13,455 nt of DNA from CAYGHG01 sp964349515 (GCA_964349515.1 CAYGHG010000069.1:1-13455), one strand, 5' to 3'; positions 1 to 6,305 are shown, counted from the first letter of the stretch. Made by a program: numbers and translations. Notes: a model not told the origin generated them from the sequence alone.

Positions 1-2
1 GT

Positions 3-434
3 TTTACATCAAAATATCAATTTTTAAATACAAGAAGCGCAACCGAAGTAGAATTTGAAATTAGAGATGAATACGGTGTATTCATAAGAAATGAAACCTT
101 GACGATATTTGAAAATTGTAAAAGGCAAACTATTGAGCTTCAGTTGACTTCCAGGATTATGTTTAATATGACGGATTTGTATGACTTGTTTATTGGTGTT
201 GGAATAAAAACAGTTTCCCCGATTTCTGAGCATATAGACAATCTAAATAGGTATTTGTTCCTTAAGTCGTTTGGACTCTCTTTTGTATTTGAACTAGGCT
301 CTGATTTTGTCATGTTAGATCATAGATTTACAACAGGAGTTTCTTTTTCTTTGTATCAACCCAAAACATTTGGTTCTACGGCTTCAAATACTTATCTGAC
401 TTCGCTCGAGTATTATGTTGGGTACATATTCTGA
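3..434 (+). CDS. C-terminal part of a probable beta-barrel outer-membrane protein (5' partial)
   Basis: The frame is open from the left edge, so only the last 143 residues are visible and the true start lies outside the window. The TTG at 99 is not needed as a start. I see alternating polar/hydrophobic stretches typical of amphipathic beta strands (for example YLFLKSFGLSFVFELG) and a final strand ending EYYVGYIF, with aromatic residues at alternate positions and a terminal Phe. In outer-membrane proteins that C-terminal pattern is the signal read by the BAM assembly machinery. There are no long hydrophobic helices. I do not recognise the specific family, so transporter, porin or adhesin anchor all remain possible. 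Base composition looks more AT-rich than the rho operon. An R1 palindrome begins about 30 bp after the stop. Confidence 0.6.
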   Translation, partial: FTSKYQFLNTRSATEVEFEIRDEYGVFIRNETLTIFENCKRQTIELQLTSRIMFNMTDLYDLFIGVGIKTVSPISEHIDNLNRYLFLKSFGLSFVFELGSDFVMLDHRFTTGVSFSLYQPKTFGSTASNTYLTSLEYYVGYIF

Positions 435-452
435 TTAAAAGATTGAAAGACG

Positions 453-491
453 GTGTTAAAAGATGGTGTCAGGCCCTGACCTGACACCTGA
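453..491 (+). repeat. R1 repeat, GTGTCAGG palindrome, copy 1
   Basis: The core is an inverted repeat: GGTGTCAGG at 465-473 and CCTGACACC at 480-488, a perfect 9-bp stem around a 6-nt loop. It is preceded by GTTAAAAGAT and followed by TGAT, and the same flanks recur in the copies at 2710, 7491 and 7546. It lies just downstream of the OMP stop and could form a hairpin in the transcript. It resembles REP-type intergenic palindromes; no transposase gene is nearby. Confidence 0.8.
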
Positions 492-519
492 TGTTTCGGG
501 GCGGGTGGAAAAGAAGATG

Positions 520-549
520 CGGTGTCAGACCTTTAGATGAGAGTTGAGA
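520..549 (+). repeat. 30-bp dispersed repeat, copy 1
   Basis: Thirty bases starting CGGTGTCAGACC and ending GAGAGTTGAGA are identical to 7770-7799. The block contains the GGTGTCAG half-site of R1 without the second arm, so it may be a decayed or half-length member of the same family. The rest of 550-608 holds no convincing promoter. Confidence 0.8.
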
Positions 550-608
550 GTCGGTGAATGGAAGAATCCAACATTAATATTGTGTAAGTTTTCAAGTAAA
601 GGTCTGAA

Positions 609-1025
609 ATGTATCACTCTGGTGTTAAGGAGGCGCATGTAAGAAGACCGTTTTTAGTTATGGGATTTATACTTATGTTTTTTTCCGCCGCTTTGGCACA
701 GACTATCTATGTAAAGTATTTTGGATATGTAAGTCTTGACAAGTATAAAACCTATAGTGTTGATTCTTCTTTCATAAACGAAATATGGTATAACCGCTCG
801 GATAAGATTATGATTTTGCTGTTAAATCAAACATACTATGCATACTGCGGCATTAATAGCGCAGTCATAAAAGAATTTTCTAATGCGCCTTCAAAAGGTA
901 AGTTTTACAACATATACATAAAGGGCCGGGGCAGATATTCATGCGAGGATTTAAAACCTACTCCTATCCCGGAAACAAAATCCAAAAAAGCAACAAACAA
1001 AACAAAAAAAGGCGTCAAGCCTTGA
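609..1025 (+). CDS. Secreted protein with a KTSC domain
   Basis: 138 residues. The ATG at 609 has AAAGG at 598-602, six bases upstream. The N-terminus is a plausible Sec signal peptide: basic residues at 12-13 (RR), a hydrophobic core around residues 14-28, and an AxA-like cleavage site at ALAQ. The mature part matches the KTSC pattern (a small domain named for its occurrence at the C-terminus of some lysyl-tRNA synthetases): VDSSFINEIWYN near residues 51-62, then YAYCGI, then an S-x-GKFYN-IYIKG segment. It ends in a Lys-rich tail. KTSC function is poorly defined; export here would place it in the periplasm or outside. A later ATG at 660 would cut into the signal peptide. The strong AAGGAGG at 627-633 sits inside the gene and faces no in-frame start. 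R3-like sequence follows the stop closely. Confidence 0.65.
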   Translation: MYHSGVKEAHVRRPFLVMGFILMFFSAALAQTIYVKYFGYVSLDKYKTYSVDSSFINEIWYNRSDKIMILLLNQTYYAYCGINSAVIKEFSNAPSKGKFYNIYIKGRGRYSCEDLKPTPIPETKSKKATNKTKKGVKP

Positions 1026-1352
1026 CCTTAAGACTGTGCCGGAGACTGCTTAAATACTTTTCACAGCCTTAGCCTTTTGAGATTAAAAGAATTGAAAATA
1101 CATCCCGGGATTGGATGGGACTGAGGATAAGGAATAGGGGTTGGGGAATAAGGAAATAATAAAAACTTTATGTATCAAGGGCGGATGGGGTTGATAGGGA
1201 GATAATAATTGAAAATATCTGCTGGGATTGGTAAGATTCTGTGTATAAACAAAATAACCAAACATTGGGGTTGCGGAATGAGAGACTGGGGATTACAGAA
1301 GATAGATAGAGAGCGGGAATATAGAAAAGACCAATCAATAAATAACCTCCCA

Positions 1353-1424
1353 AAAACCGTTCCGGGGTTGTGCCTAACGGCTCGTAAAAACCCCTCTATA
1401 TCCCCGGACGGTTTTATTTCTTTA
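1353..1424 (+). terminator. Long hairpin followed by a T-rich run; possible terminator or switch
   Basis: AAAACCGT + CCGGGG (1353-1360, 1362-1367, T1361 bulged) pairs with CCCCGG + ACGGTTTT (1402-1415), a 14-bp stem with a loop of about 34 nt. TTTTATTTCTTT follows. The loop can compete for the left arm: CCGTT 1357-1361 with AACGG 1376-1380, and GGGGTT 1364-1369 with AACCCC 1389-1394. These two helices cross and would form a pseudoknot exclusive with the long stem. Confidence 0.4.
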
Positions 1425-1535
1425 GTTTCTCAGGTGTCAGGTCAGGGGCTGACACCGGGGTTTTCCAATGACCAATGGGGAATTTTCCACCTCTACCATA
1501 CAAGCCGGCGGGCAGGCGGGTTCCTGGTGGAAGCG

Positions 1536-1573
1536 TTGACAGTATCGACATATATTTTACTATTTAAAGGCGG
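1536..1573 (+). promoter_or_regulatory. Probable promoter and RBS of the first RhuM gene
   Basis: TTGACA at 1536-1541, 16-bp spacer, TACTAT at 1558-1563 (a weaker -10; TATATT at 1551-1556 is closer to consensus but too near). AAAGG at 1566-1570 lies 8 bases before ATG 1579. If this -10 is used the leader would be only about 10 nt. Confidence 0.45.
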
Positions 1574-1578
1574 TATTT

Positions 1579-2667
1579 ATGGAAAGAAATAAAAGGAAAA
1601 CAAAGGCTAAAAGTAAGCAGATAGTCACTGATGGCGGCAAAAGCGGGATAATAGTTTATAAATCAGATGACGGTAATGTAAATCTCGATGTGAGGCTTGA
1701 AAATGAGACGGTGTGGCTGACACAGCAGATGATGGCTGAATTATTTCAGACTACTGTTCCTAATATCAGCTTGCACATGAAAAACATATATAATGAAGGG
1801 GAATTATTGCGTGAGTCAACTGTTAAGGAATCCTTAACAGTTCAAAATGAGGGCGGCAGGGAAATTAAGAGGAATCTTGAATTCTATAATCTGGATATGA
1901 TCATATCGGTTGGTTACCGCATAAAGAGCCTGATTGCCACACATTTCCGCATTTGGGCAACCCGGCGGTTGAAAGAATATATGATCAAGGGATTTGTTAT
2001 GGATGATGAGCGGCTTAAAAATCCGCCCGTCAAGGGCTCAGCCGTCCCGGACTATTTTGACGAGATGCTTGCAAGAATACGTGACATTCGGGCGAGCGAG
2101 CGCAGGGTATACCTGCGCGTCAGGGAAATATTCGCCATGGCGGCGGATTATAATCCGTCTGATGAGCGGGTAAACAAATTTTACAGTGTAATACAAAACA
2201 AGCTGCATTTTGCCGCCACGGGCATGACAGCCGCGGAGATAATCAAAACAAGGGCGGATTCCGGAAAGCCAAATATGGGGCTGACTAACTGGAAAGAGGG
2301 CGAAGTCAGGAGGACCGACGTCGCCACAGCCAAGAATTATCTTAAAGAGGATGAGATAGAAAGCCTGAACCGCATAGTGGTAATGTGGCTTGATTTTGCC
2401 GAGGACCAGGCAAAGATGAGAAAACAGGTGTTCCTGAGGGACTGGGAGAAAAAATTGGATGAATTCCTCGTCTTTAACAGCAGGAAAGTTCTGGCAAATG
2501 AGGGCTCTGTCAGTAAGGAGCGGGCAGAGGAACATGCGCACGAGGAGTATGCCTTATTTGAACAGCGCAGGAGGGAAGCAAAGGAAGCAGAGGGGATGAT
2601 AGACGAAATAAAACAGTTGGAACAGGCATCGCGAAGGTTAGAGACGAAGAAAAAGGATAAAAAATGA
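1579..2667 (+). CDS. RhuM-family protein (COG3943-type), copy 1
   Basis: 362 residues, about normal for the family. After a Lys-rich N-terminus, residues 45-77 (VWLTQQMMAELF ... NISLHMKNIYNEGEL) form the conserved N-terminal block resembling a helix-turn-helix DNA-binding domain. Then come YNLDMIISVGYR (103-114), KGFVMDDERLK (137-147), and IQNKLHF-A-TGMTAAEI (205-221) with RAD-GKPNMGL. The C-terminus is charged, probably helical or coiled coil. The family is named after rhuM of a Salmonella pathogenicity island; its biochemical role is not established. Members often sit in restriction-modification loci, and here the stop overlaps the start of a type III Res remnant (ATGA at 2664-2667). The usual GTQFR motif reads ATHFR here. 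Codons 80-88 contain a perfect 25-nt palindrome, listed separately. A second copy is at 4719. Confidence 0.85.
   Translation: MERNKRKTKAKSKQIVTDGGKSGIIVYKSDDGNVNLDVRLENETVWLTQQMMAELFQTTVPNISLHMKNIYNEGELLRESTVKESLTVQNEGGREIKRNLEFYNLDMIISVGYRIKSLIATHFRIWATRRLKEYMIKGFVMDDERLKNPPVKGSAVPDYFDEMLARIRDIRASERRVYLRVREIFAMAADYNPSDERVNKFYSVIQNKLHFAATGMTAAEIIKTRADSGKPNMGLTNWKEGEVRRTDVATAKNYLKEDEIESLNRIVVMWLDFAEDQAKMRKQVFLRDWEKKLDEFLVFNSRKVLANEGSVSKERAEEHAHEEYALFEQRRREAKEAEGMIDEIKQLEQASRRLETKKKDKK
1818..1842 (+). repeat. Perfect 25-nt palindrome inside RhuM copy 1
   Basis: Left arm AACTGTTAAGGA (1818-1829), centre A1830, right arm TCCTTAACAGTT (1831-1842): 12 perfect base pairs. It begins at the third base of codon 80 and encodes TVKESLTV. 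The homologous site in RhuM copy 2 (4925-4949) has the same length, register and outer seven bases but different inner bases. Confidence 0.9.
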
Positions 2668-2709
2668 AATTACACTTTGATCCAAATCAAAGCTATCAGA
2701 TTGAAGCTG
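2664..2709 (+). pseudogene. N-terminal remnant of a type III restriction enzyme (Res) gene
   Basis: ATG at 2664 overlaps the RhuM stop (ATGA) and the frame reads MKLHFDPNQSYQIEAV. In family knowledge, type III Res helicase/nuclease subunits commonly start MKL-FD-NQ-YQ--AI, so this is a recognisable gene start. After 15-16 codons the frame runs into repeat R1 (KRSCQALT, then stop) and nothing resembling helicase motifs follows. The ATGA overlap indicates that a RhuM-res operon once existed and was cut by repeat insertion or by a deletion ending at the repeat. An ordinary short leader peptide is the alternative, but the N-terminal match argues against it. Confidence 0.6.
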
Positions 2710-2885
2710 TTAAAAGATCGTGTCAGGCCCTGACTTGACACCTGATAAAAAGACGGCGCCGGAGTAAATACAGAGAACGGCAGATGGAAACAGGACAGGG
2801 CAAGACAAAGACGAGGCGGGTTTGAAACCCGCCTCTACGATTTTTTTAACGGCATTTGGAAAGCAGGGGCAAAGACGAGCGGCAG
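2710..2885 (+). repeat. 176-bp composite repeat (R1 + R2), copy 1
   Basis: Identical to 7546-7721 except for two substitutions (AAACCC/AAATCC and GGAAAGC/GGAGAGC). It starts TTAAAAGATCGTGTCAGG with the R1 palindrome (2719-2742) and contains the R2 hairpin, GAGGCGGGTTT / AAACCCGCCTC at 2813-2835, followed by TACGATTTTTTT, which has the form of an intrinsic terminator. It ends in the left part of a further hairpin (GAGCGGC 2877-2883 with GCCGCTC 2895-2901). Confidence 0.85.
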
Positions 2886-3060
2886 CTGAAGCCGGCCGCT
2901 CTACGGGGAGGATGAAGATTTAGGGTTGAGGAAGAAGGGTGGCTGCCGCAACATACAAGATAAGACCAAACAAGAGCAGGCGGGTTAGAAACCCGCCTTT
3001 ACGATTTTTTGGACGGCATTTGTAAAAAAAGACAGGCATTGCCTTGATTTTCGGCTAAAA
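2886..3060 (+). repeat. Second hairpin and partial R3 unit
   Basis: 2886-2904 completes a 7-bp GAGCGGC/GCCGCTC hairpin followed by TACG. 2922-3023 is the right half of R3 (AGGGTTGAGGAAGAAGGG, then ACATACAAGATAAGA), ending in an R2 hairpin with AGGCGGGTT 2978-2986, loop AGA and AACCCGCCT 2990-2998, then TTTACGATTTTTT. I see no gene between the Res remnant and the ATPase. Confidence 0.7.
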
Positions 3061-3066
3061 CCAGAC

Positions 3067-3095
3067 TTGACATTTAATGTCATTATTTGTATATT
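3067..3095 (+). promoter_or_regulatory. Strong sigma70-type promoter with overlapping operator-like palindrome
   Basis: TTGACA (3067-3072), 17-bp spacer, TATATT (3090-3095). The predicted start of transcription, near 3102, falls about three bases before ATG 3105, so the mRNA would be leaderless or nearly so. TGACATT-T-AATGTCA (3068-3082) is a 7-bp perfect inverted repeat covering the -35 box, well placed for a repressor. Confidence 0.7.
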
Positions 3096-3104
3096 GTATT
3101 TACT

Positions 3105-4244
3105 ATGATAAACAGAACATTCTGGGTTGAAAAAGTTCAGGAACTCCTGAAAAAGAGAAGCGTCCTGTGGCTGCGCGGGGTACGGCGCGCGGGAAAGACC
3201 ATGCTGTGCAAAAGCATGCCGGGGATTGAATATTTCGACTGTGAAATGCCTGAAATCAGGAAGATGGCTGAAAATGAATCGTTTTTAAAAGACAATGCCG
3301 GTAAGTTGATCGCGCTCGATGAGATACACAGGTTATCAAATCCGGCACAACTGCTGAAATTAGCATCTGATCATTACCCCGGGACAAAGGTCATAGCAAC
3401 CGGGTCGTCGTCTCTGGAGGCCATGAAAAAATTCAGCGATACCCTGACAGGCAGAAAATATACCCTGCATCTTACGCCGGCAATATGGCGCGACACAGAG
3501 GAGTTCGGGCATGTACCGATGAAAACGAGGCTTTTGCACGGCGGCCTGCCGCCGTTTCTGCTGAGCCCGCAGCTTGACAGGCCTGCATATAATGAATGGC
3601 TTGATTCATACTGGTCAAAGGACATACTGGAACTTTTCAGGCTGGAAAAAAGGGAAGCCTTCATGAAGATGTTTGAGCTCGTGATGTCGCAAAGCGGCGG
3701 GATGTTTGACGCCGTTAAATTCGGTCGCGCCTGTGAGATTTCAAGGCACACCGTGAAAAACTACATATCCGTGATGGAGGCAACCGGCGTTGTAAGCGTA
3801 CTACGCCCGTTTTCCGGGGATTCCGGAAGCGAAATAGTATCAATGCCGAAAATTTACGGTTTTGACAGCGGGTTCGTGGCTTTTACCAGGGGCTGGGATT
3901 CCCTGAGGAGTGATGATTACGGGGTAATGTGGGAACACATGGTTTTAAACGAGATGACCGCGGTACTGCAGGATAAAAGAATAAATTACTGGCGGGACAC
4001 ACGGTGCCATGAAGTGGATTTTGTCATTTCAGCCGGAAGAGGCAGGGCACACGCCGTTGAGTGCAAATGGCAGTCGTCCGGCTTTGATGCGGGAAATCTG
4101 AAGATTTTCAGGGGACACCATCCCGAAGGCTTGAATTTTATAGTGTCACATAATACAGAAAAACCTTACAATATGATTTTACACGGCATGAAAATACGGC
4201 ATATCGGGCTTGCACATATTGCCGATGAATTATCCGGGGTTTGA
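3105..4244 (+). CDS. AAA ATPase with DUF4143 C-terminal domain (AAA_14/DUF4143 family)
   Basis: 379 residues from ATG 3105; the frame extends to TTG 3087, but that codon sits against the promoter -10 and would add only six residues. Walker A is G25VRRAGKT32, Walker B LIALDE (68-73), followed by IHRL, and sensor-like KVIATGSSS (95-103). The central part carries the family's RKYTLHLTP segment. The C-terminal region has YWRD, EVDFVI and AVECKW, a spacing reminiscent of a degenerate PD-(D/E)XK nuclease fold. Residues 205-250 (SQSGGMFD ... CEISRHTVKNYISVMEATGVV) look like a winged-helix segment, as in the family. These proteins are widespread singletons in accessory DNA; their cellular role is not established. 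Its own promoter and repeats on both sides suggest it moves or persists independently of the RhuM genes. Confidence 0.85.
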   Translation: MINRTFWVEKVQELLKKRSVLWLRGVRRAGKTMLCKSMPGIEYFDCEMPEIRKMAENESFLKDNAGKLIALDEIHRLSNPAQLLKLASDHYPGTKVIATGSSSLEAMKKFSDTLTGRKYTLHLTPAIWRDTEEFGHVPMKTRLLHGGLPPFLLSPQLDRPAYNEWLDSYWSKDILELFRLEKREAFMKMFELVMSQSGGMFDAVKFGRACEISRHTVKNYISVMEATGVVSVLRPFSGDSGSEIVSMPKIYGFDSGFVAFTRGWDSLRSDDYGVMWEHMVLNEMTAVLQDKRINYWRDTRCHEVDFVISAGRGRAHAVECKWQSSGFDAGNLKIFRGHHPEGLNFIVSHNTEKPYNMILHGMKIRHIGLAHIADELSGV

Positions 4245-4250
4245 AAAAAA

Positions 4251-4484
4251 GATGGTGTCTGAGACTGCTTTAATACTTTACAACATAGAACCGGGCCGCA
4301 TGGCGCAGTCCCGTATGTAGTTTACGGGAGCGTGGTGCCTCTGCAAAAACAAAGGATAGGGAAGAGGGTTGAGGAAGAAGGGCGGCTGTCGCAACATACA
4401 AGATAAGACAAAACAAGAGCAGGCGGGTTTCCCCTCCGCTTTGCTGCGAGGACTTCGTGAAACCCGCCTCTACAATTTTTTTGA
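4251..4484 (+). repeat. R3 composite repeat, full copy 1
   Basis: Begins six bases after the ATPase stop. It contains the GAGACTGCTTTAATACTTTACA head, CCGGGCCGCA, GCGCAGTCCCGTATGTA, the AGGGTTGAGGAAGAAGGG block, and an R2 hairpin whose arms AGGCGGGTTT (4421-4430) and AAACCCGCCT (4460-4469) are separated by a 29-nt loop, ending in ATTTTTTT. It aligns end to end with 5785-6010. The R2 end probably terminates transcription of the ATPase gene. Confidence 0.85.
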
Positions 4485-4596
4485 CGGCGGTTGTGAAAAC
4501 GGGGGCAAAGACGAACGGCAGCTGAAGCCGGCCGCTCTACTTACCTATGCCGATGGGAATACAGAAAAAGACAGGATACCAGCCGGCATCCTGCAA
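4485..4596 (+). other. Repeat-derived tail upstream of the second RhuM promoter
   Basis: 4499-4541 matches the R2 downstream segment seen at 2866-2904 (GGGGCAAAGACGA, then CGGCAGCTGAAGCCGGCCG, then CTCTAC). 4542-4596 is unique sequence with the small palindrome GATGCCGGCTGG-like region at 4577-4592; I see no gene. Confidence 0.4.
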
Positions 4597-4625
4597 TTGA
4601 CCCATTACACCCCTTTTGTTATAAT
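4597..4625 (+). promoter_or_regulatory. Strong promoter of the second RhuM gene
   Basis: TTGACC (4597-4602), exactly 17 bp, TATAAT (4620-4625). Transcription would start near 4632, giving an untranslated leader of about 87 nt. That leader contains AGGAGGG (4639-4645) facing ACG rather than a start codon at 4651; the true gene start at 4719 has GAAAGGA (4705-4711). Confidence 0.75.
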
Positions 4626-4718
4626 ACCCCCACAAACCAGGAGGGAAAAAACGGAAATACCAAATTATAGAATCAGCCGCCGGGCTTGTTTTTAAACATA
4701 TGATGAAAGGACTACTGT

Positions 4719-5783
4719 ATGTCTGAAAAAAGTGGTTTTCCTGCAAAGACGGAATTCCTGCTCTATACCACAGAAGACGGCAAAATAAAGGTTCAGACCC
4801 GCATGCAGGATGAGACTGTATGGCTGACCTTGAATCAGATGGCGGAGCTTTTTCAGTTGGACAAGTCCGGCATAAGCAGGCATTTGGATAATATTTATGA
4901 AACAGGAGAGTTAAAGCAGACGGCAACTGTTGCAAATTTTGCAACAGTTCAAAAAGAGGGGGGGCGTGAGGTAAAGCGCAGCCTGGAATACTACAATCTT
5001 GACGCTATAATTTCCGTCGGATACAGGGTAAACACTATAAGAGGCACGCAGTTTCGTATCTGGGCCACGCAAAGGCTCAAGGAATTCATAATAAAAGGCT
5101 TTACCATGGATGATGAGCGGCTGAAACTGGCCGGCGGGGGCGGGTATTTTGATGAACTGCTCAGGCGTATAAGGGATATACGCTCATCTGAAAAACTTTT
5201 CTGGCGTAAAGTTCTGGACATATACGCGACCAGTATTGATTATGACCCAAACACTGATGTTTCTAAAAAATTCTTTGCCGCTATACAGAACAAAATGCAC
5301 TGGGCTGCTCATGGGCAGACTGCCGCAGAGGTTATTTACGGCAGGGCAGATTCCTCAAAGCCTAATATGGGTATGACAAACTGGGTTGGCGGCAGCGTCA
5401 GCAGGACTGAATCGGAAATAGCCAAGAATTATCTCAAAGAAGATGAGCTGGACATGTTAAATAGGATAGTCACTCTGTATCTTGAATTTGCTGAAATACA
5501 GGCTGTTAACCGCAGGCCCATGTATATGAAGGGCTGGATAGACAAACTGGACGAGTTCTTAAAAATTTCAGGCAGGAACATACTTACCCATGCAGGCGCA
5601 ATAAGCCATGATAAAGCCCTGCAAAAAGCTCATGAGGAATACGAAAAATACAAGGTAACACAGTTAAGAGCTCCGTCAAACGCAGAGCAGGATTTTCTGG
5701 AAGCTGAAAAGAAGATAAAACAAATCGGGAAACCGGAAAATACAAGACAGATTAAAAAGCCCGGGAAAAAGAAAAAAAAATAA
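4719..5783 (+). CDS. RhuM-family protein (COG3943-type), copy 2
   Basis: 354 residues. The start ATG 4719 has GAAAGGA seven bases upstream. Conserved blocks, in order: VWLTLNQMAELFQLDKSGIS (34-53, helix-turn-helix-like), RHLDNIYETGEL (54-65), YYNLDAIISVGYRVNTIRGT (91-110), QFRIWATQRLKEFI (111-124), KGFTMDDERLK (126-136), IQNKMHWAAHGQTAAEVIYG (189-208) and KPNMGMTNW (214-222). The C-terminus is a charged helical region ending in Lys repeats. It is homologous along its whole length to the copy at 1579, but this copy keeps the usual GTQFR motif. No restriction gene follows; R3 begins within two bases of the stop. Codons 69-77 carry a perfect 25-nt palindrome at the position homologous to that in copy 1. 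Function is unknown; DNA binding is an inference from the N-terminal block. The repeats on both sides suggest a separate acquisition or a duplication followed by divergence. Confidence 0.85.
   Translation: MSEKSGFPAKTEFLLYTTEDGKIKVQTRMQDETVWLTLNQMAELFQLDKSGISRHLDNIYETGELKQTATVANFATVQKEGGREVKRSLEYYNLDAIISVGYRVNTIRGTQFRIWATQRLKEFIIKGFTMDDERLKLAGGGGYFDELLRRIRDIRSSEKLFWRKVLDIYATSIDYDPNTDVSKKFFAAIQNKMHWAAHGQTAAEVIYGRADSSKPNMGMTNWVGGSVSRTESEIAKNYLKEDELDMLNRIVTLYLEFAEIQAVNRRPMYMKGWIDKLDEFLKISGRNILTHAGAISHDKALQKAHEEYEKYKVTQLRAPSNAEQDFLEAEKKIKQIGKPENTRQIKKPGKKKKK
4925..4949 (+). repeat. Perfect 25-nt palindrome inside RhuM copy 2
   Basis: Left arm AACTGTTGCAAA (4925-4936), centre T4937, right arm TTTGCAACAGTT (4938-4949): 12 perfect base pairs. 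It begins at the third base of codon 69 and encodes TVANFATV. It is homologous in position and codon register to 1818-1842, with compensating changes in the inner five bases of each arm. Confidence 0.9.
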
Positions 5784-5784
5784 G

Positions 5785-6010
5785 GACGGTGCCGGAGACT
5801 GCTTTAATACTTTACAGCCAAGACCGGGCCGCACAGCGCAGTCCCGTATGTAATTTACGTGGCCCCTGCAGAAACGAAGGTTAAGGAGTTAGGGTTGGGG
5901 AAGAAGGGCGGCTGCCGTAACATACAAGATAAGACAAAACAAGAGCAGGCGGGTTTCCCCTCCGCTTTGCTGCGAGGACTTCGTGAAACCCGCCTCTACG
6001 ATTTTTTTGA
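5785..6010 (+). repeat. R3 composite repeat, full copy 2
   Basis: Starts one base after the RhuM copy 2 stop and aligns with 4251-4484 throughout: GGAGACTGCTTTAATACTTTACA, CCGGGCCGCA, CAGTCCCGTATGTA, AGGGTTGGGGAAGAAGGG, then the R2 hairpin AGGCGGGTTT (5947-5956) and AAACCCGCCT (5986-5995) with the same 29-nt loop, then CTCTACGATTTTTTT. With copy 1 it brackets RhuM copy 2 in direct orientation. The short reading frames inside it are not treated as genes. Confidence 0.85.
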
Positions 6011-6300
6011 TCCGCATTTGGAGGACAGGACAATACAAAAAACAAAAACAAGAGCAGGCGGGTTATCCCCTCCGCTTTGCTGCGAGGACTTCGAAAACCA
6101 GCCTCTACGATTTTTTTGACGGCATTTGGAAAGACAGGGATAAAGACGATGGAAAGAGACAGACAAAAGAAAACGGGGGAAGGGGCGAGGACGATAAGGC
6201 GCGGTGTTTGTTTTGGGTTTTTTCCGTAATAACAGATTTATGGAACTTAAACGGTTGTTTTCTGTCAAATATTATGAATTATAATAGTGTCGATAAGGGT
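6011..6300 (+). repeat. Extra R2 unit and unique AT-rich tail
   Basis: 6051-6130 is another R2 hairpin with the long-loop insert; the arms have decayed by at least one mismatch (AACCAGCCT instead of AACCCGCCT). TACGATTTTTTTGACGGCATTTGGAA follows. 6131-6300 contains no gene that I can support; TATAAT at 6280-6285 has only a poor -35 candidate (TTGTTT, 19 bp away). Confidence 0.55.
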
Positions 6301-6305
6301 TTTGT

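Larger units (their letters stand above)
1026..1578 (+). other. Intergenic region with repeat fragments and a long hairpin
   Basis: About 550 bp without a convincing gene. 1035-1068 is the head of R3 (GTGCCGGAGACTGCTT). 1090-1310 is purine-rich and contains two loosely similar blocks starting ATTGAAAATA about 115 bp apart. 1353-1415 forms a long hairpin (listed separately). 1433-1456 is an R1 palindrome in the opposite orientation to all the others, with one arm mismatch. The RhuM promoter closes the region. Confidence 0.6.

Noticed and set aside
627..642. AAGGAGG followed by ATG-TAA inside the KTSC gene, a possible minimal start-stop frame
   Set aside because: Spacing is only three bases and the surrounding signal-peptide frame is better supported.
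1209..1592. 127-codon frame reading across the long hairpin and an R1 palindrome
   Set aside because: Starts at TTG, runs through inverted repeats and overlaps the RhuM start in another frame; no family resemblance.
3087..3104. TTG start six codons upstream for the ATPase
   Set aside because: It lies on the promoter -10 region, ahead of the predicted transcription start.
4369..4695. 108-codon frame and the related frames at 5859-6119 and 5983-6318
   Set aside because: They share sequence only because they translate R3/R2 repeats; the common segment includes hairpin arms and T tracts, with no independent coding signal.
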